DNA of 64,000 bases from JBFGCT01 sp963825565 (GCA_963825565.1 CAWGTW010000011.1:124001-188000), one strand, 5' to 3'; counted from the stretch's first letter, positions 53,881-62,991 are shown. Numbers and translations: made by a program. Notes: generated by a model not told the origin, from the letters alone.

Positions 53881-55371
53881 TCAGGACTCTTGCATCTTGT
53901 GCGAGAACTTCAAGATGATGAACTCGGCAGGTCGGACGACGGCCATGCCGATCTCGACGATGAGGCGGCCTTCGAGAACGTCTTGAGCCGACATGGTTTC
54001 GCCAAGGCCGACCTTGACGAAGAAGGCATCGTCGGGAACCGCGCCGGCGAGCGCGCCCTCGCGCCATTTCTGGATGAGGTAGTTCTCGATCATGCTCTTG
54101 ACTTTGGTCCAGAGCGGCGCCGCATTCGGCTCGAAGACCGCCCAACCGGTCGACTTCTTCACCGACTCCTCGACCATGTTGTAGAAGCGCCGAACCGAAA
54201 CGTACCGCCACTCGTTGTCGTTGCCGGCGAGCGTGCGAGCCCCCCAGACGATCACACCCTTCCCCGTGAAGGCGCGGATCGCGTTGATGGACTTGCCTGC
54301 GTTGGCGTCGACGTTGAGGCTCTCCTGGTCGGCGTCGTCGATCATGATCGTGGGAGCATTGACCCGCGCCAGGCTCACGTTGGCCGGTGCCTTCCAGACC
54401 CCGCGGGTCCGGTCGACCGTGGCCATGACCCCAGCGATCGCGGGACTCGGTGGAAGCACCACGCCCGCAGCCTCGATCGCCCTGGCGATCTTGGCGTAGA
54501 GCGAGTTCGAGGTACGCAGCTCGGCGACCTTGGCGTCGACGACGGACTTGGCCGCGTCGGCGTCCAGCCCCTCGACCTCCTCGGCCGTCGCCTTGTCGAT
54601 GCCGAGCGACTCCGAGGCAGCCGACAGCACGAGGGCGGCATCGAGCGAATCCGTCAGCTGGATGTCGCTGAACTGGTAGTTCATCGGGATCGACGTCCGC
54701 AGATGCGGGGTGTAGGCGGCCCCGTACTTGAGGTTGTTGATGCCGATCGTGTTGCGGAAGTCGTCGACGCCGGCAGTCCATGCGGCGACGTCGGCCGTCG
54801 GCTCGCGCAGGTCGAAGACCCCGATCCGGTCCATCAGGTTGCCGCACTGCGTCAGCGTTTCGACCTGGAGATCCTTGAGGTCGGCGTTGCTCAACCGGAC
54901 CGCTCCCGGGAACAGGATGATCGTCGGCTCGTCGTACTTCTTCAGCGCCTTGATCCCCTCCAGGAACCGTGCCTTGGTCGGACTGGCGGTGTGCGCACCG
55001 ACCGAGACGACGTAGCACGGCCCGCCGCCGTTGGCGTAGAAGAGCTTCAGCGCGTAGTACAGCAGGTGCTTGGGCTTGACGACCACCGACTGGACCTCGG
55101 GTGGAGTCGAATCGGCGCTCAGGTCTGCGGCGGCCGTGTCGAGCTTCACGACGAGCGAATCCGCCTGCGGGCCTGACCCACCACCGTACTTCTCCTCGAA
55201 CTCGATCATGGACTTGATGCGGACGGGTTTGTCGACGAGCGACTCCCCTTTCCATTCCGTGAGTTGGCTGTACCCGATGAACGCGGGAATGGCGGTCTCG
55301 ACTTCCGCCACAGAGGGCGGAAAGATGGAGATCTCCTCCACGTACACACCGGGTGTCTTGTAGGTGGGCAT
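53881..55371 (-). CDS. Contractile sheath protein (Afp2-like)
   Basis: The 496-residue protein begins MPTYKTPGVYVEEISIFPPS and continues VETAIPAFIGYSQLTEWKGE, the standard tail-sheath N-terminus. The C-terminal fold shows GKGVIVWGARTLAGNDNEWR, YVSVRRFYNMVEESVKKSTG, WAVFEPNAAPLWTKVKSMIE and QKWREGALAGAVPDDAFFVK. Only one sheath gene is present, whereas Afp/PVC have two or three. An AGAAGGGA site precedes the ATG. Confidence 0.96.
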   Translation of the reverse strand: MPTYKTPGVYVEEISIFPPSVAEVETAIPAFIGYSQLTEWKGESLVDKPVRIKSMIEFEEKYGGGSGPQADSLVVKLDTAAADLSADSTPPEVQSVVVKPKHLLYYALKLFYANGGGPCYVVSVGAHTASPTKARFLEGIKALKKYDEPTIILFPGAVRLSNADLKDLQVETLTQCGNLMDRIGVFDLREPTADVAAWTAGVDDFRNTIGINNLKYGAAYTPHLRTSIPMNYQFSDIQLTDSLDAALVLSAASESLGIDKATAEEVEGLDADAAKSVVDAKVAELRTSNSLYAKIARAIEAAGVVLPPSPAIAGVMATVDRTRGVWKAPANVSLARVNAPTIMIDDADQESLNVDANAGKSINAIRAFTGKGVIVWGARTLAGNDNEWRYVSVRRFYNMVEESVKKSTGWAVFEPNAAPLWTKVKSMIENYLIQKWREGALAGAVPDDAFFVKVGLGETMSAQDVLEGRLIVEIGMAVVRPAEFIILKFSHKMQES

Positions 55372-55392
55372 GTTCGGTATCCCTTCTGGTGG

Positions 55393-56490
55393 TCAGACGT
55401 AGACGTACAAGGTCGAGACAAGTTCGTCGAGGCTCGTTCCGGCTTCGAGTGGGCTCGAATCGACCGGGCTGGGCAAACCGACGAGCGATTTCAGTGAACC
55501 ATCGATGACACCCTTGAGCATCAACGCGGCGGGCTTCTGCTTCACGACCCTCGTCTCATCGGAGATGAAGACCGCCCGGTCACCTTGGATCTGACGCGTG
55601 AACGTGAACGACGCCGGTGTGCTCTGGATCTCCAGATCGTTCACGTTCAATTCCTCAGGTCGGAACTTGTTCACCACCACGTATTTCCAGATCGTCGCCT
55701 TCGGCTCGAGCTGCAGTACGTAGGAGACGGGCGTCACCTGGTCGCCGGTGAGGAATCGGTACGCAGCCGGAACGCGATCGATGCCGTCCGGCGCCATGCC
55801 ATCGGTTCGATCGAAGATCTCGACGACCCCGAGCGGGCTGCCCCTCTCGATTCCCGGCCCCTTGTACCGGCCGACGGAGGCGCCACTGTCGTCGGAGACG
55901 GTGTAGCGACCCGGAGCAAGTCGATCCCAGTCCTCGATCCGTGCCTCGGTCAGCGGCTCGGCCGGACCAGGCGACTCGATCTCGACGCTGAACATCTGCG
56001 CGCCGAAACGGTCGACGCACTGCACGTTCGTGCTCGCGATCGGTGGGTCGAACTCCTGGAGCAGGGTCGACCCGGTCTCGAGCACCAGTGGCGATCCGAC
56101 ACGGGTGCCGGCGACGCTGTCACCGAGATGGAGTTCACCATCGGTCACGTCCTCGCTCAGATTGTCGAAGGCGAACAGCTGACGGCCGGGGCGGATGTTC
56201 GGGAGATCGGTGACACTGCCGATGTACGGCGAACGAGCCAGCAAGGCGAACGCGAACCGGATGCCCCCAGCGCCGACCGGCCTGCGCAAGCTCGGCAGCG
56301 GGTCGGCCGAGGTCACCTCGGCGTACACCGCGACGCCATGGTCGGTGGCACGACACACGAATGCCCGTTCACGCAGCAGACGGGCGGTCTCCGGGGTGGG
56401 CACGAGGACGAGGTCCTGGCCCGGCCGTCCGGCCGCGTAGTAGCCATGACGCAGGTCGATCGAGAAGAGGCTGCTGTAGATCGTCCGCAT
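55393..56490 (-). CDS. Unknown eCIS-associated 365-aa protein
   Basis: It lies between DUF4255 (6-bp gap) and sheath (21-bp gap), so it is part of the particle operon. The sequence is beta-rich with no recognised domain: MRTIYSSLFSIDLRHGYYAA at the start, FSVEIESPGPAEPLTEARIE in the middle and SLDELVSTLYVYV at the end. Similar-position genes occur in some non-Afp eCIS clusters but are absent from Afp/PVC. A role at the tail end or collar is possible from its position next to the terminator gene. Confidence 0.7.
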   Translation of the reverse strand: MRTIYSSLFSIDLRHGYYAAGRPGQDLVLVPTPETARLLRERAFVCRATDHGVAVYAEVTSADPLPSLRRPVGAGGIRFAFALLARSPYIGSVTDLPNIRPGRQLFAFDNLSEDVTDGELHLGDSVAGTRVGSPLVLETGSTLLQEFDPPIASTNVQCVDRFGAQMFSVEIESPGPAEPLTEARIEDWDRLAPGRYTVSDDSGASVGRYKGPGIERGSPLGVVEIFDRTDGMAPDGIDRVPAAYRFLTGDQVTPVSYVLQLEPKATIWKYVVVNKFRPEELNVNDLEIQSTPASFTFTRQIQGDRAVFISDETRVVKQKPAALMLKGVIDGSLKSLVGLPSPVDSSPLEAGTSLDELVSTLYVYV

Positions 56491-56496
56491 CGGCGC

Positions 56497-57063
56497 TCAC
56501 TCGTTGACGAGGATCTCCTCGACTCCGACGACGTCGGCCTCGACCTGGGTGTCGCGCACCTTGAGCAGACCGGCCTTGTACATCACGCACGGCATGAACT
56601 TCGACCCGATCGCTCCCCACAGGTGGTTCTGCTGTTCGAAGCTGAGCGTGAAGAGCTCGAACGCCACACGGGCGTTCTCGTCGGGGCTCCAGTCGGGGTC
56701 CTCGATCGTGAACACCGACCGACGTTGGAAGAAGCCGATGATGTGCGAGATCGCCTTCAACGCCTCGTTGTAGTCGCCGAGGTTGGCGATGAACAGCACG
56801 TACAGGTTGACGTTGATCTCCGGACGGATGAACTGGGCCGTTCCGTCGCCCGCCCGCTCGAACGGATCGACCGGCCGGTACACCCGGTCCTGCTCGACGT
56901 TGACCACCGAGGCGACGATCTTGTCGTTGGCGGCGGTGTTCGGTTCACCGCTGAGGTCGAACAGGCTGTCGGCGACAACTCGTTCGGGCGACATCGTGGG
57001 CGCCCGCCGGTTGAGGTACTCATTGAGCTCCGACACGACGCGCGACACGGTCAGGTGGATCAC
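56497..57063 (-). CDS. DUF4255 tail terminator (Afp16/Pvc16-like)
   Basis: The GTG at 57063 begins (M)IHLTVSRVVSELNEYLNRRA. EINVNLYVLFIANLGDYNEA and ISHIIGFFQRRSVFTIED are typical of the DUF4255/Pvc16 N-terminal domain. The 188-residue protein would cap the tube-sheath end opposite the baseplate. It is first in the leftward operon, about 147 nt after the predicted start of transcription. Confidence 0.92.
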   Translation of the reverse strand: MIHLTVSRVVSELNEYLNRRAPTMSPERVVADSLFDLSGEPNTAANDKIVASVVNVEQDRVYRPVDPFERAGDGTAQFIRPEINVNLYVLFIANLGDYNEALKAISHIIGFFQRRSVFTIEDPDWSPDENARVAFELFTLSFEQQNHLWGAIGSKFMPCVMYKAGLLKVRDTQVEADVVGVEEILVNE

Positions 57064-57534
57064 TGCGACAGACCCTTTGATCCATGTGGATCGAACACCG
57101 TGCGCTCCTCTCGGCCGACGTCGGCGCCACCGGAACCGGGTTGACGCTGACCCCTCGGCCTCTCTGCCCTCTCACCAGGCGCACAGGGGCGGTCGCTCCT
57201 CGCGCGCCGCTCCGCGATCGTAGGTCACATCACCCACACTGACAAGTGGTCTCCGCTCGGGCAGTGGCGGTCCCGCCGCCACCGGAGCGTGATCCCTGCG
57301 CCGCTGAGCCCAGTCGCAGCACTCGGGATCGCGAGCGCCTCCGACGACGCGGCGACGTAACGAGGCTCAGCGCTGCGGCCAGCGCGAAGCACGCCTGCAT
57401 CCGGGTGGCGGACGAACGGCCGCCCGCGCGACCGGCCTCCGCGAGGACCGCTGAGCGACCGCCAGGTCGGCCGGCGATCCATCCTCGGGCATCGTGCGCT
57501 ACCGTTTGGGCTCGGGCGGTCACGGAGGTTTCGG
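57064..57534. other. Divergent eCIS control region, no gene
   Basis: The 471 bp between the leftward operon and the divergent spike-tip gene contain only Arg/Pro-rich antisense-like frames with no supported start. The region holds a good leftward promoter at 57217-57245 and, on the right, a GGAGG site 7 nt before the spike-tip ATG with a weak TACCGT box at 57500-57505. Confidence 0.6.
57217..57245 (-). promoter_or_regulatory. Predicted sigma-70 type promoter of the eCIS operon
   Basis: On the minus strand TTGTCA (57245-57240) and TACGAT (57222-57217) are separated by exactly 17 bp, close to the housekeeping consensus. Transcription would begin near 57210 and leave a leader of about 147 nt before the GTG of DUF4255. 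Confidence 0.5.
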
Positions 57535-57924
57535 ATGGCTCAGTTGGTGTGCAACACGGCGGCGTTGTCGTGCTCGTTCGGTACCGCGCCGGGAACGCTC
57601 CTCGTGCTTCCGGCCAATCAGACGATGACGAGCAGCCAACCCGCAGCGACGATCATGGATCACGCACCGCTGGTGAACGTGTTGCCCTTCGGCATGTGTA
57701 CGTCGCTCGCCAACCCGCAGGTCGCGGCGGCGACAACGGCGGCATTGGGCGTGCTCACCCCGATGCCCTGCATTCCCGTGACCTCGGCACCGTGGGTCCC
57801 CGGATCGGCGACGGTGACGATCGGCGGCAACCCCGCACTGAACGACAGTTCACAGTGCATGTGCAACTGGGGCGGTTCGATCACGGTGTCGAGCCCCGGA
57901 CAGACGACCACCGAAGTGCCGTAG
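57535..57924 (+). CDS. DUF4280/PAAR-like spike tip (Afp10-like)
   Basis: The 129-residue protein begins MAQLVCNTAALSCSFGTAPG and contains ATIMDHAPLVNVLPFGMCTS, CIPVTSAPWVPGSATVTIGG and CMCNWGGSITVSSPGQTT. This is the DUF4280 beta-helical tip family, with Cys/His spaced for metal binding. It sharpens the VgrG-like spike. Unusually it is encoded divergently, away from the spike gene, with a GGAGG ribosome site. Confidence 0.93.
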   Translation: MAQLVCNTAALSCSFGTAPGTLLVLPANQTMTSSQPAATIMDHAPLVNVLPFGMCTSLANPQVAAATTAALGVLTPMPCIPVTSAPWVPGSATVTIGGNPALNDSSQCMCNWGGSITVSSPGQTTTEVP

Positions 57925-57947
57925 TCGAACCCGTCCGAGTCGGGCGA

Positions 57948-58181
57948 ATGGCGGCGGCCGCCACACCTGCCAGACGGAAGATGCTCATCCGCTACGCCGA
58001 GCTCATGGTCGAGGAGGCTCGCGGCGTGATCGAGAACGTTCGGGGTGTGGTCCGACCCGGGCTGCCGAGCCGGCCGGCGGAACATCGCAAACGTGTGCGG
58101 TCAGGGCACTACGGACCGGAACAGCCATCCGACAGCGGGCTGTTCCCGGAGGCGACCCACCTCAACCCGTACAGGGTCTGA
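57948..58181 (+). CDS. Possible small protein (77 aa) after the spike tip gene
   Basis: An ATG 24 nt after the spike-tip stop opens a frame with helical KMLIRYAELMVEEARGVIEN followed by a polar tail ending HLNPYRV. It overlaps the 3' end of the convergent membrane gene by about 73 nt. No domain recognised. It could be a tip-associated eCIS protein or a chance frame. Confidence 0.35.
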   Translation: MAAAATPARRKMLIRYAELMVEEARGVIENVRGVVRPGLPSRPAEHRKRVRSGHYGPEQPSDSGLFPEATHLNPYRV

Positions 58182-59497
58182 GTGTCCGAGAGGTCCCACA
58201 CACGAGCGCGCCCGGTGTCGCGCAAGTCACCACCCAGCGTGTTCCAGCAGGCGCTCTGGCGCACGAGTGCCCCCGACCCCTGGACGAACACGGACCACAT
58301 GACGAGCGCGATGACCGCCCCCACGGCCGGCTTCCTGGCGTCGCCGGCCACACAGCACTCGATCGCGGGGACGGCAAGGAACGCAGCTACCGGTATCAGG
58401 TCGACGAGAAACCTCGGCCCATAGGAGTTCCCCGCCCACCAGCCTTCCGGGGTGCCGGCGACGAACAGGGTGAAGACCACCGAACCGCCCGCGAGCGCCA
58501 ACCTCAACACCATGGCGTTGCGGGACCGCACGGACCGAACCAGACCCCACACCGCGAGGAGAACGGCCGCCGGCATGAAGAACAGCGCCCCGCGGGACGG
58601 CGAGAACAGAAGTCCGGCGAGTCCGTAGAGCAGGGGGTCGGGGCGGTCGGTCGGTCTGCTCGCTTCGTAGTACGGCATCATCAGCGATCCGAAGGTCGCC
58701 AGATTCACCGCCATGACGGGGACGGCCACGGCCGCTGCGCCGGCGACGGCGCGCAGGACGAGGCGGCGATGCTCGACAACGAGCCAGACCAACAGGGCGG
58801 CCCCCAGGATCACGAAGGTCGGACGGGTGAGGGCGGCCGCGGTGCTCGCCGCGCCGACGAGCACCGCCATCGGACGGGGCGAACGACCGACCTGCACGTA
58901 CCACGCTGCGAGGAGCGCAGCCGTGAACCAGAAACAGGCCGGGCCGTGCTGCCACATCCCTCTGCTCGCAGTCGACCAGTACCCGGTCGACAAACCGGCG
59001 CCGAGCCCGACCACCGCTGCCACCAGAGCCCTCCGGCGGCTCGCGGCCGCCTGCTCCCACGCGAGCAGTGCACTCAACGCAGCGGCGGCCGCGGTCACCA
59101 CCGCTGCGGGCACGAGCAGGAAGAGCGGCTCCCACGTGTCGCTGCGGACGACGGCGGCCGCGCCGTCCCCGAGGCCCACGGCTCCGGCGACCTCGACGAC
59201 AACGGCGACCGGCAGCGCGAACACCGATCGGGTCCATGGGTAGAAGTCGTACGACGACCCATCCACGACCACCGTCTGGTACTGCCCGAACCAGCTCACG
59301 TCGGCGAACTCGTCGATGTCGAGGTCGCCCTCCGTGACGACCGATGCCACGGTGGGACCCGTGTTCCGACCGTCGCCGTACTCGACGACGGGCGAGACGA
59401 GATAGACCAAGACGAGCGAGACGAACACGGCTCCGACGACGACCGAGCGACGGGGTGCGCGTCCGTTCGGCCGGTGTTCCTGTGCCGTCACCTCCAT
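58109..59497 (-). CDS. Polytopic membrane protein, possible glycosyltransferase-39-like
   Basis: From ATG 59497 the 462-residue product has about ten hydrophobic helices (for example VVVGAVFVSLVLVYLVSPVV and LVPAAVVTAAAAALSALLAW). An early extracytoplasmic loop (DFYPWTRSVFALPVAV) and periplasmic YEASRPTDRPDPLLYGLAGL recall bacterial GT39/dolichyl-mannosyltransferase-like membrane proteins. No catalytic acidic motif is certain, so the enzymatic call is tentative. It is not part of the eCIS operon. Confidence 0.65.
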   Translation of the reverse strand: MEVTAQEHRPNGRAPRRSVVVGAVFVSLVLVYLVSPVVEYGDGRNTGPTVASVVTEGDLDIDEFADVSWFGQYQTVVVDGSSYDFYPWTRSVFALPVAVVVEVAGAVGLGDGAAAVVRSDTWEPLFLLVPAAVVTAAAAALSALLAWEQAAASRRRALVAAVVGLGAGLSTGYWSTASRGMWQHGPACFWFTAALLAAWYVQVGRSPRPMAVLVGAASTAAALTRPTFVILGAALLVWLVVEHRRLVLRAVAGAAAVAVPVMAVNLATFGSLMMPYYEASRPTDRPDPLLYGLAGLLFSPSRGALFFMPAAVLLAVWGLVRSVRSRNAMVLRLALAGGSVVFTLFVAGTPEGWWAGNSYGPRFLVDLIPVAAFLAVPAIECCVAGDARKPAVGAVIALVMWSVFVQGSGALVRQSACWNTLGGDLRDTGRARVWDLSDTQTLYGLRWVASGNSPLSDGCSGP

Positions 59498-59785
59498 CTG
59501 ATCGTGCCCGTCGACTGGGTCGGCTCTCGATCTGCTGAGGTCGGCTGCACAGTGCGCAGTATGACAGTCCTGTGTGGTCCCAAGCATCGAGCGTGATGCC
59601 CGGGCTCGTCGACCTCGGCATCGTCGAGCGCCAGGAGGTTCCACCGTCGACGCAGCTCCAAACCCGCGTCCCGGTGAGGCAATATGGGTGTCGATACCGA
59701 GCGGTGTCCGTCCCCGCCATGCCTCATTCCTCGAGACGAGGTGTCGATCAAGGCCTCGACGTGTTCACGGAAGTTCCGGTCGCAG

Positions 59786-60043
59786 TCAGCTCACCCAGAC
59801 CTGGGGCGGCCCGAGAACTCCGGCAGCCTGCATCTGTGCTCCGCGCTCGGGGTCGCTCATCATCGGCTCCACCATCGACGGGTCTCCTTCGAAGACCATC
59901 CAGACGGAGTTCGGCTTGTCAGCGTCGCGGAGTACTGCAACATCCGTGACGCCTGCTGCTTCGCGTCCGGGCTTGTCAGCGTCGAAGACCGGACGCCACG
60001 CTTCGTAATCTGCAACGTCGTGTTGGATGAAGATGTGAGCCAT
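59786..60043 (-). CDS. Small ABM-like dimeric alpha/beta-barrel protein
   Basis: The ATG at 60043 follows AGGAGG by 6 nt. The 85-residue product begins MAHIFIQHDVADYEAWRPVF, then VTDVAVLRDADKPNSVWMVF and ends QAAGVLGPPQVWVS. This matches small ferredoxin-like-fold proteins near the antibiotic-biosynthesis-monooxygenase/cyclase superfamily. Catalytic role is unknown. Confidence 0.75.
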   Translation of the reverse strand: MAHIFIQHDVADYEAWRPVFDADKPGREAAGVTDVAVLRDADKPNSVWMVFEGDPSMVEPMMSDPERGAQMQAAGVLGPPQVWVS

Positions 60044-60164
60044 CGAGACCTCCTGAAGCGAAGCGTCGTGAGCTACGACGCCGATCGGATGCTAGACGAC
60101 TCGCTTCCATCGGGGTTTCGACGAGGGAAAGACGACGGGCAAGGCCATCGGGGCCCAAGTGTGA

Positions 60165-60773
60165 TCAGCCAGAGCTCGGAGTTGATCGGCTCCGCCGTTC
60201 TCGTCCGTGTGCGACACATCGGACAACCGTGACCACGAGCACCCCCGCGCCGGGGATCATCCACGGCGGGAAGATCATCGCGACACAGGCACCCACGGTT
60301 GCGGTATCGCCGATGTGATGTCGCCAGCGGAACGCGGCCACGAGAACCAAAGCGGCCGCCACGGCCCACCAGATCGACGAGTTCGCCAGCGAGTGATCAG
60401 CGATATCGGGCACGGTGCTCGTGGGCGTGAAGCCGTAGCCTGCCTGGACGAGATCGTCGACGACTCGAAGATTGCCGATCATCACCACCACGGTCATCGC
60501 GAACCATGCTGCCGCAGCGAGCACGACGTCGACCTGACGAAGCGCTCGAGGTGTCGCCCAGAACAGGATGCCGATCATCGCCGCTGCCATGAAAGGCACC
60601 GAGGCACTCGCGAGATGTTCAGCAGCGTGACCGCCAACGTCGTAGCGCGACACGAAGCGGATCTGAGCGACGAGACCGATGGCGATGAGCGTCGGCACGG
60701 GCCACCAGTGGCATAGCCCCCGCACGAACTGCTTGCGACGTGGCCTTTCGCACGGGAGTTCGATCGCTGTCAT
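60165..60773 (-). CDS. Polytopic membrane protein of unknown function
   Basis: The 202-residue protein has five likely transmembrane helices, including VPTLIAIGLVAQIRFVS, PFMAAAMIGILFWATP, VVLAAAAWFAMTVVVMIGNL, WWAVAAALVLVAAFRW and MIPGAGVLVVTVVRCVA. No family recognised. The C-terminal tail is Arg/Ser-rich and cytoplasmic by the positive-inside rule. Confidence 0.65.
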   Translation of the reverse strand: MTAIELPCERPRRKQFVRGLCHWWPVPTLIAIGLVAQIRFVSRYDVGGHAAEHLASASVPFMAAAMIGILFWATPRALRQVDVVLAAAAWFAMTVVVMIGNLRVVDDLVQAGYGFTPTSTVPDIADHSLANSSIWWAVAAALVLVAAFRWRHHIGDTATVGACVAMIFPPWMIPGAGVLVVTVVRCVAHGRERRSRSTPSSG

Positions 60774-61450
60774 AGCCCTACAGACGATCGCTCAACGATG
60801 ATGGGTGACGTCGCCATCGCCGTAGCTCAGGTAATCGAGCGGCGTCCTCGCCGACGCGTCCGAGGCGAGGTCTTCGAGTTCTCCACCGCCGGCGCCAATC
60901 GCAACGAACTCGGCGCGTTCCATGGTCGAAGCCGGACTGAACCACGTACATCGTGACCACCGTCGTCGTCGACGCCAGCCGCTGGCAACAGCCCGGAGAA
61001 CCCTTCGACGGAACCTCCCCTCAGAATCGGCGTCCCGACGATTCAGGCAGCCTCAGGCCCGAAGCCGCTCGAGAACGGTCGGGCCGCGACAGCACCGAGC
61101 CAGCGCGCCATCGACGCTTTCGATCGGGTGATCGCCTGTCGGACCCACGCGACAATCACCGTCGAGAACGCTCGCACGCGCGCCGCACCGCCCGGCGAAG
61201 CCGCTCAGCGGAGTCGGGGAACATCGAGTGCTCGGCTTGGGGGCCGTCATGAGTGGGTCCACATCGACTGGGGTCCGGGATGACGAGCGCGTGATGCGTG
61301 CCGGCCTCGAGTTTCGGTCGTGGCACCCACCAACGGTGAACCGTCCGGGGGATGTTGGAGGCTCCGGCCTGCCGGTTCCGGGTAGTCGGAATGTTGCCGC
61401 AGCTACGCGATGTCGAACACTGCGCTCGGGAGGAGTAGTTGCTGTTTCGC
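60774..61450. other. Stretch without a convincing gene
   Basis: These 677 bp contain only short frames with irregular composition. The best is a 43-residue minus-strand frame from ATG 60923 to 60792 (ERAEFVAIGAGGGELEDLAS and ending LSYGDGDVTHHR), whose residue make-up looks protein-like and may be the end of a decayed gene. No promoter, repeat or RNA gene was recognised. Confidence 0.5.
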
Positions 61451-62113
61451 TCAATCCGGAAGTCTGTCGACCGCGGCGGTGGCGATCCGGAAGAGTTCGC
61501 CGTCGCTGATCAACGGCTCATCGGTTGGCCCGTCGAGGGTTTCGACGGTCAGGATCTCGACGAAGACGTCACCCTCCGCAACCCAGACCCTTCTGTTGAG
61601 ATCGAAGCGCCCGTCCGATGGCCTGTCGGTAGGAGACTGCACGGCGACCCGCCGATCTCCGATCTCGGGCGGGTCGATGGGCGTCCACGAGTAGGTATCG
61701 CCGTAGTCGGTCCATTTGACCCCATCGCACAAGGCGACGGCGGTTCCCAGATCCGTCATGAGCGTGTCGATGTCGTCAGACTCGACGATCCGCAGCGTTT
61801 CGAAGAGTTTCATCGGATCGGGGTCATCGGTCGGCCACATGAAACGGACGTCGACTCCGCCGACCTCGTTGAACTCGAAGTCCGAGTCCGGGCAGAAACT
61901 GATGACCACATCGGAATTCGCTCCGAACTGATCGCGTCCCTCCACTTCGAAGTCGCCACCCACGTCGTCAATCGTCAGCAACGATGGTTCCAGGGCCAGG
62001 GTCGCGACCGACGGCGGTTCGGTCGGCGGTGAGCTGCAGCCCGAGACGAGCCCGATGGCAAGGACTCCGATCGGCAACCAGCCCGAGACCTTCGGTAGAC
62101 GGGACAATTTCAC
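61451..62113 (-). CDS. Lipoprotein of unknown function
   Basis: The GTG at 62113 overlaps the upstream stop (GTGA). Residues 1-28 are a lipoprotein signal (WLPIGVLAIGLVSGC) with lipobox LVSGC. The 192-residue mature part is acidic, beginning SSPPTEPPSVATLALEPSLL, with two or three Cys. No domain recognised. It is coupled to the membrane gene before it. Confidence 0.75.
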   Translation of the reverse strand: MKLSRLPKVSGWLPIGVLAIGLVSGCSSPPTEPPSVATLALEPSLLTIDDVGGDFEVEGRDQFGANSDVVISFCPDSDFEFNEVGGVDVRFMWPTDDPDPMKLFETLRIVESDDIDTLMTDLGTAVALCDGVKWTDYGDTYSWTPIDPPEIGDRRVAVQSPTDRPSDGRFDLNRRVWVAEGDVFVEILTVETLDGPTDEPLISDGELFRIATAAVDRLPD

Positions 62114-62469
62114 GTCACGAGTCCGACGACGCTGAGGATCGTGACCCCGACGCCGGCAAGCGCGCCGATCCCCAGTGGGAGCAGCCCAAGGAGATCGCCG
62201 CGACCTGCGGCGCGTCGACCGAAGTGAACAGCCGCCACGCACGGCACCAGCGACACCGCGAGGATTGGAATGGTGCAGATCAGATCCACCCAGAAGGGCG
62301 CGTCGTCGTTCTCTGGCTGGTAGCCGAACAGGTCATACACGACGTACCCCACTGCGATGGCCAGAAAGAAGAACACCGGGATCAGGACGACCGCGACCCA
62401 CCCACGGCCGACCCACGGTTCAGAGCGAGATACCTCGCCGCGCCGATCGACATGCTTCGTGGCCGTCAT
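62110..62469 (-). CDS. Small membrane protein (119 aa)
   Basis: Three hydrophobic segments are visible (GWVAVVLIPVFFFLAIAVGY, LICTIPILAVSLVPCVAAVH and GLLPLGIGALAGVGVTILSV). The N-terminus is charged. Its stop overlaps the lipoprotein start, so the two probably work together at the membrane. No family recognised. Confidence 0.7.
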   Translation of the reverse strand: MTATKHVDRRGEVSRSEPWVGRGWVAVVLIPVFFFLAIAVGYVVYDLFGYQPENDDAPFWVDLICTIPILAVSLVPCVAAVHFGRRAAGRGDLLGLLPLGIGALAGVGVTILSVVGLVT

Positions 62470-62991
62470 CGCACAACCCTCGTTCCAACCTCATCGTGCG
62501 CTGCGAGTATCCGGACTCCCATGGCCCAAAGACCCGTCCGTCTGATCTCGTGGCGATGAACGACCGCCCGCGTTGATGCGGTGGATGACCTTGGACCCTG
62601 GGATCGCTGCAGGCCGCGGCATCCACCCCCGACACGATCGACGCCTTCAACCCGTTCACCGAGTGCACACCGCCGACGACGCCCATCGTGCCGATTCGAC
62701 TGCGATGACGCGCGACGGATGAGGCGGCTCCAGCCCTGTTCGCGTCCTGTTCGCTCAGCAGCCGGGAATCGGACCTCTCGCCGTCAGCGAAGTAGCTCGG
62801 TACGGCATCCTTCGCTCGAGTTCTGCGAGGAGCGTGCAGTGGATGGGTCCCGGACCGTCCAATCGGGCGTTGACGACCTCCATGGTGTCTCGTGAACTCT
62901 GGAGGCGCTTCGCTCGCACCACACCGCCGCGATCGCACCGCGACGAGCAGCACCGCCTTGCGCTGTCGCCCGATCACAACACCGCCCCCGA
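62470..62991. other. Stretch without a convincing gene
   Basis: These 522 bp hold only Arg-rich, low-quality frames on both strands and no recognised repeat or RNA. It separates two leftward units and should contain the promoter of the 62469 gene; no clear hexamer pair stands out. Confidence 0.5.

Larger units (their letters stand above)
31362..57924. other. Extracellular contractile injection system (eCIS) locus
   Basis: Fifteen leftward open frames plus one divergent spike-tip gene encode sheath, two tubes, DUF5908, LysM hub, VgrG-like spike, gp25, two large baseplate proteins, tape measure, AAA+ ATPase, DUF4255 terminator and a DUF4157 payload. These are the conserved set of Afp/PVC-type particles. 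Capsid, portal, terminase, lysis and T6SS membrane genes are absent. Most neighbours overlap by 4 nt or lie within 30 bp. The particle would assemble in the cytoplasm and be released to act on other cells; target is unknown. Confidence 0.93.

Noticed and set aside
57246..57534. Extended plus-strand frame running into the spike-tip region
   Set aside because: Composition is shadow-like and it overlaps the well-supported DUF4280 gene in another frame; only its last 77 codons are kept as a doubtful small gene.
31362..57924. Interpretation as a prophage or a type VI secretion system
   Set aside because: There is no capsid, portal, terminase, integrase or lysis gene, and no TssJ/L/M membrane complex or ClpV. 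DUF4255, DUF5908, eCIS-type AAA ATPase and DUF4157 are eCIS markers.
60810..60895. tRNA-like stretch (TAGCTCAGGTAATCGAGC with a later TTCGAGTTC)
   Set aside because: The acceptor and T stems do not pair, so no cloverleaf forms; the resemblance is by chance.
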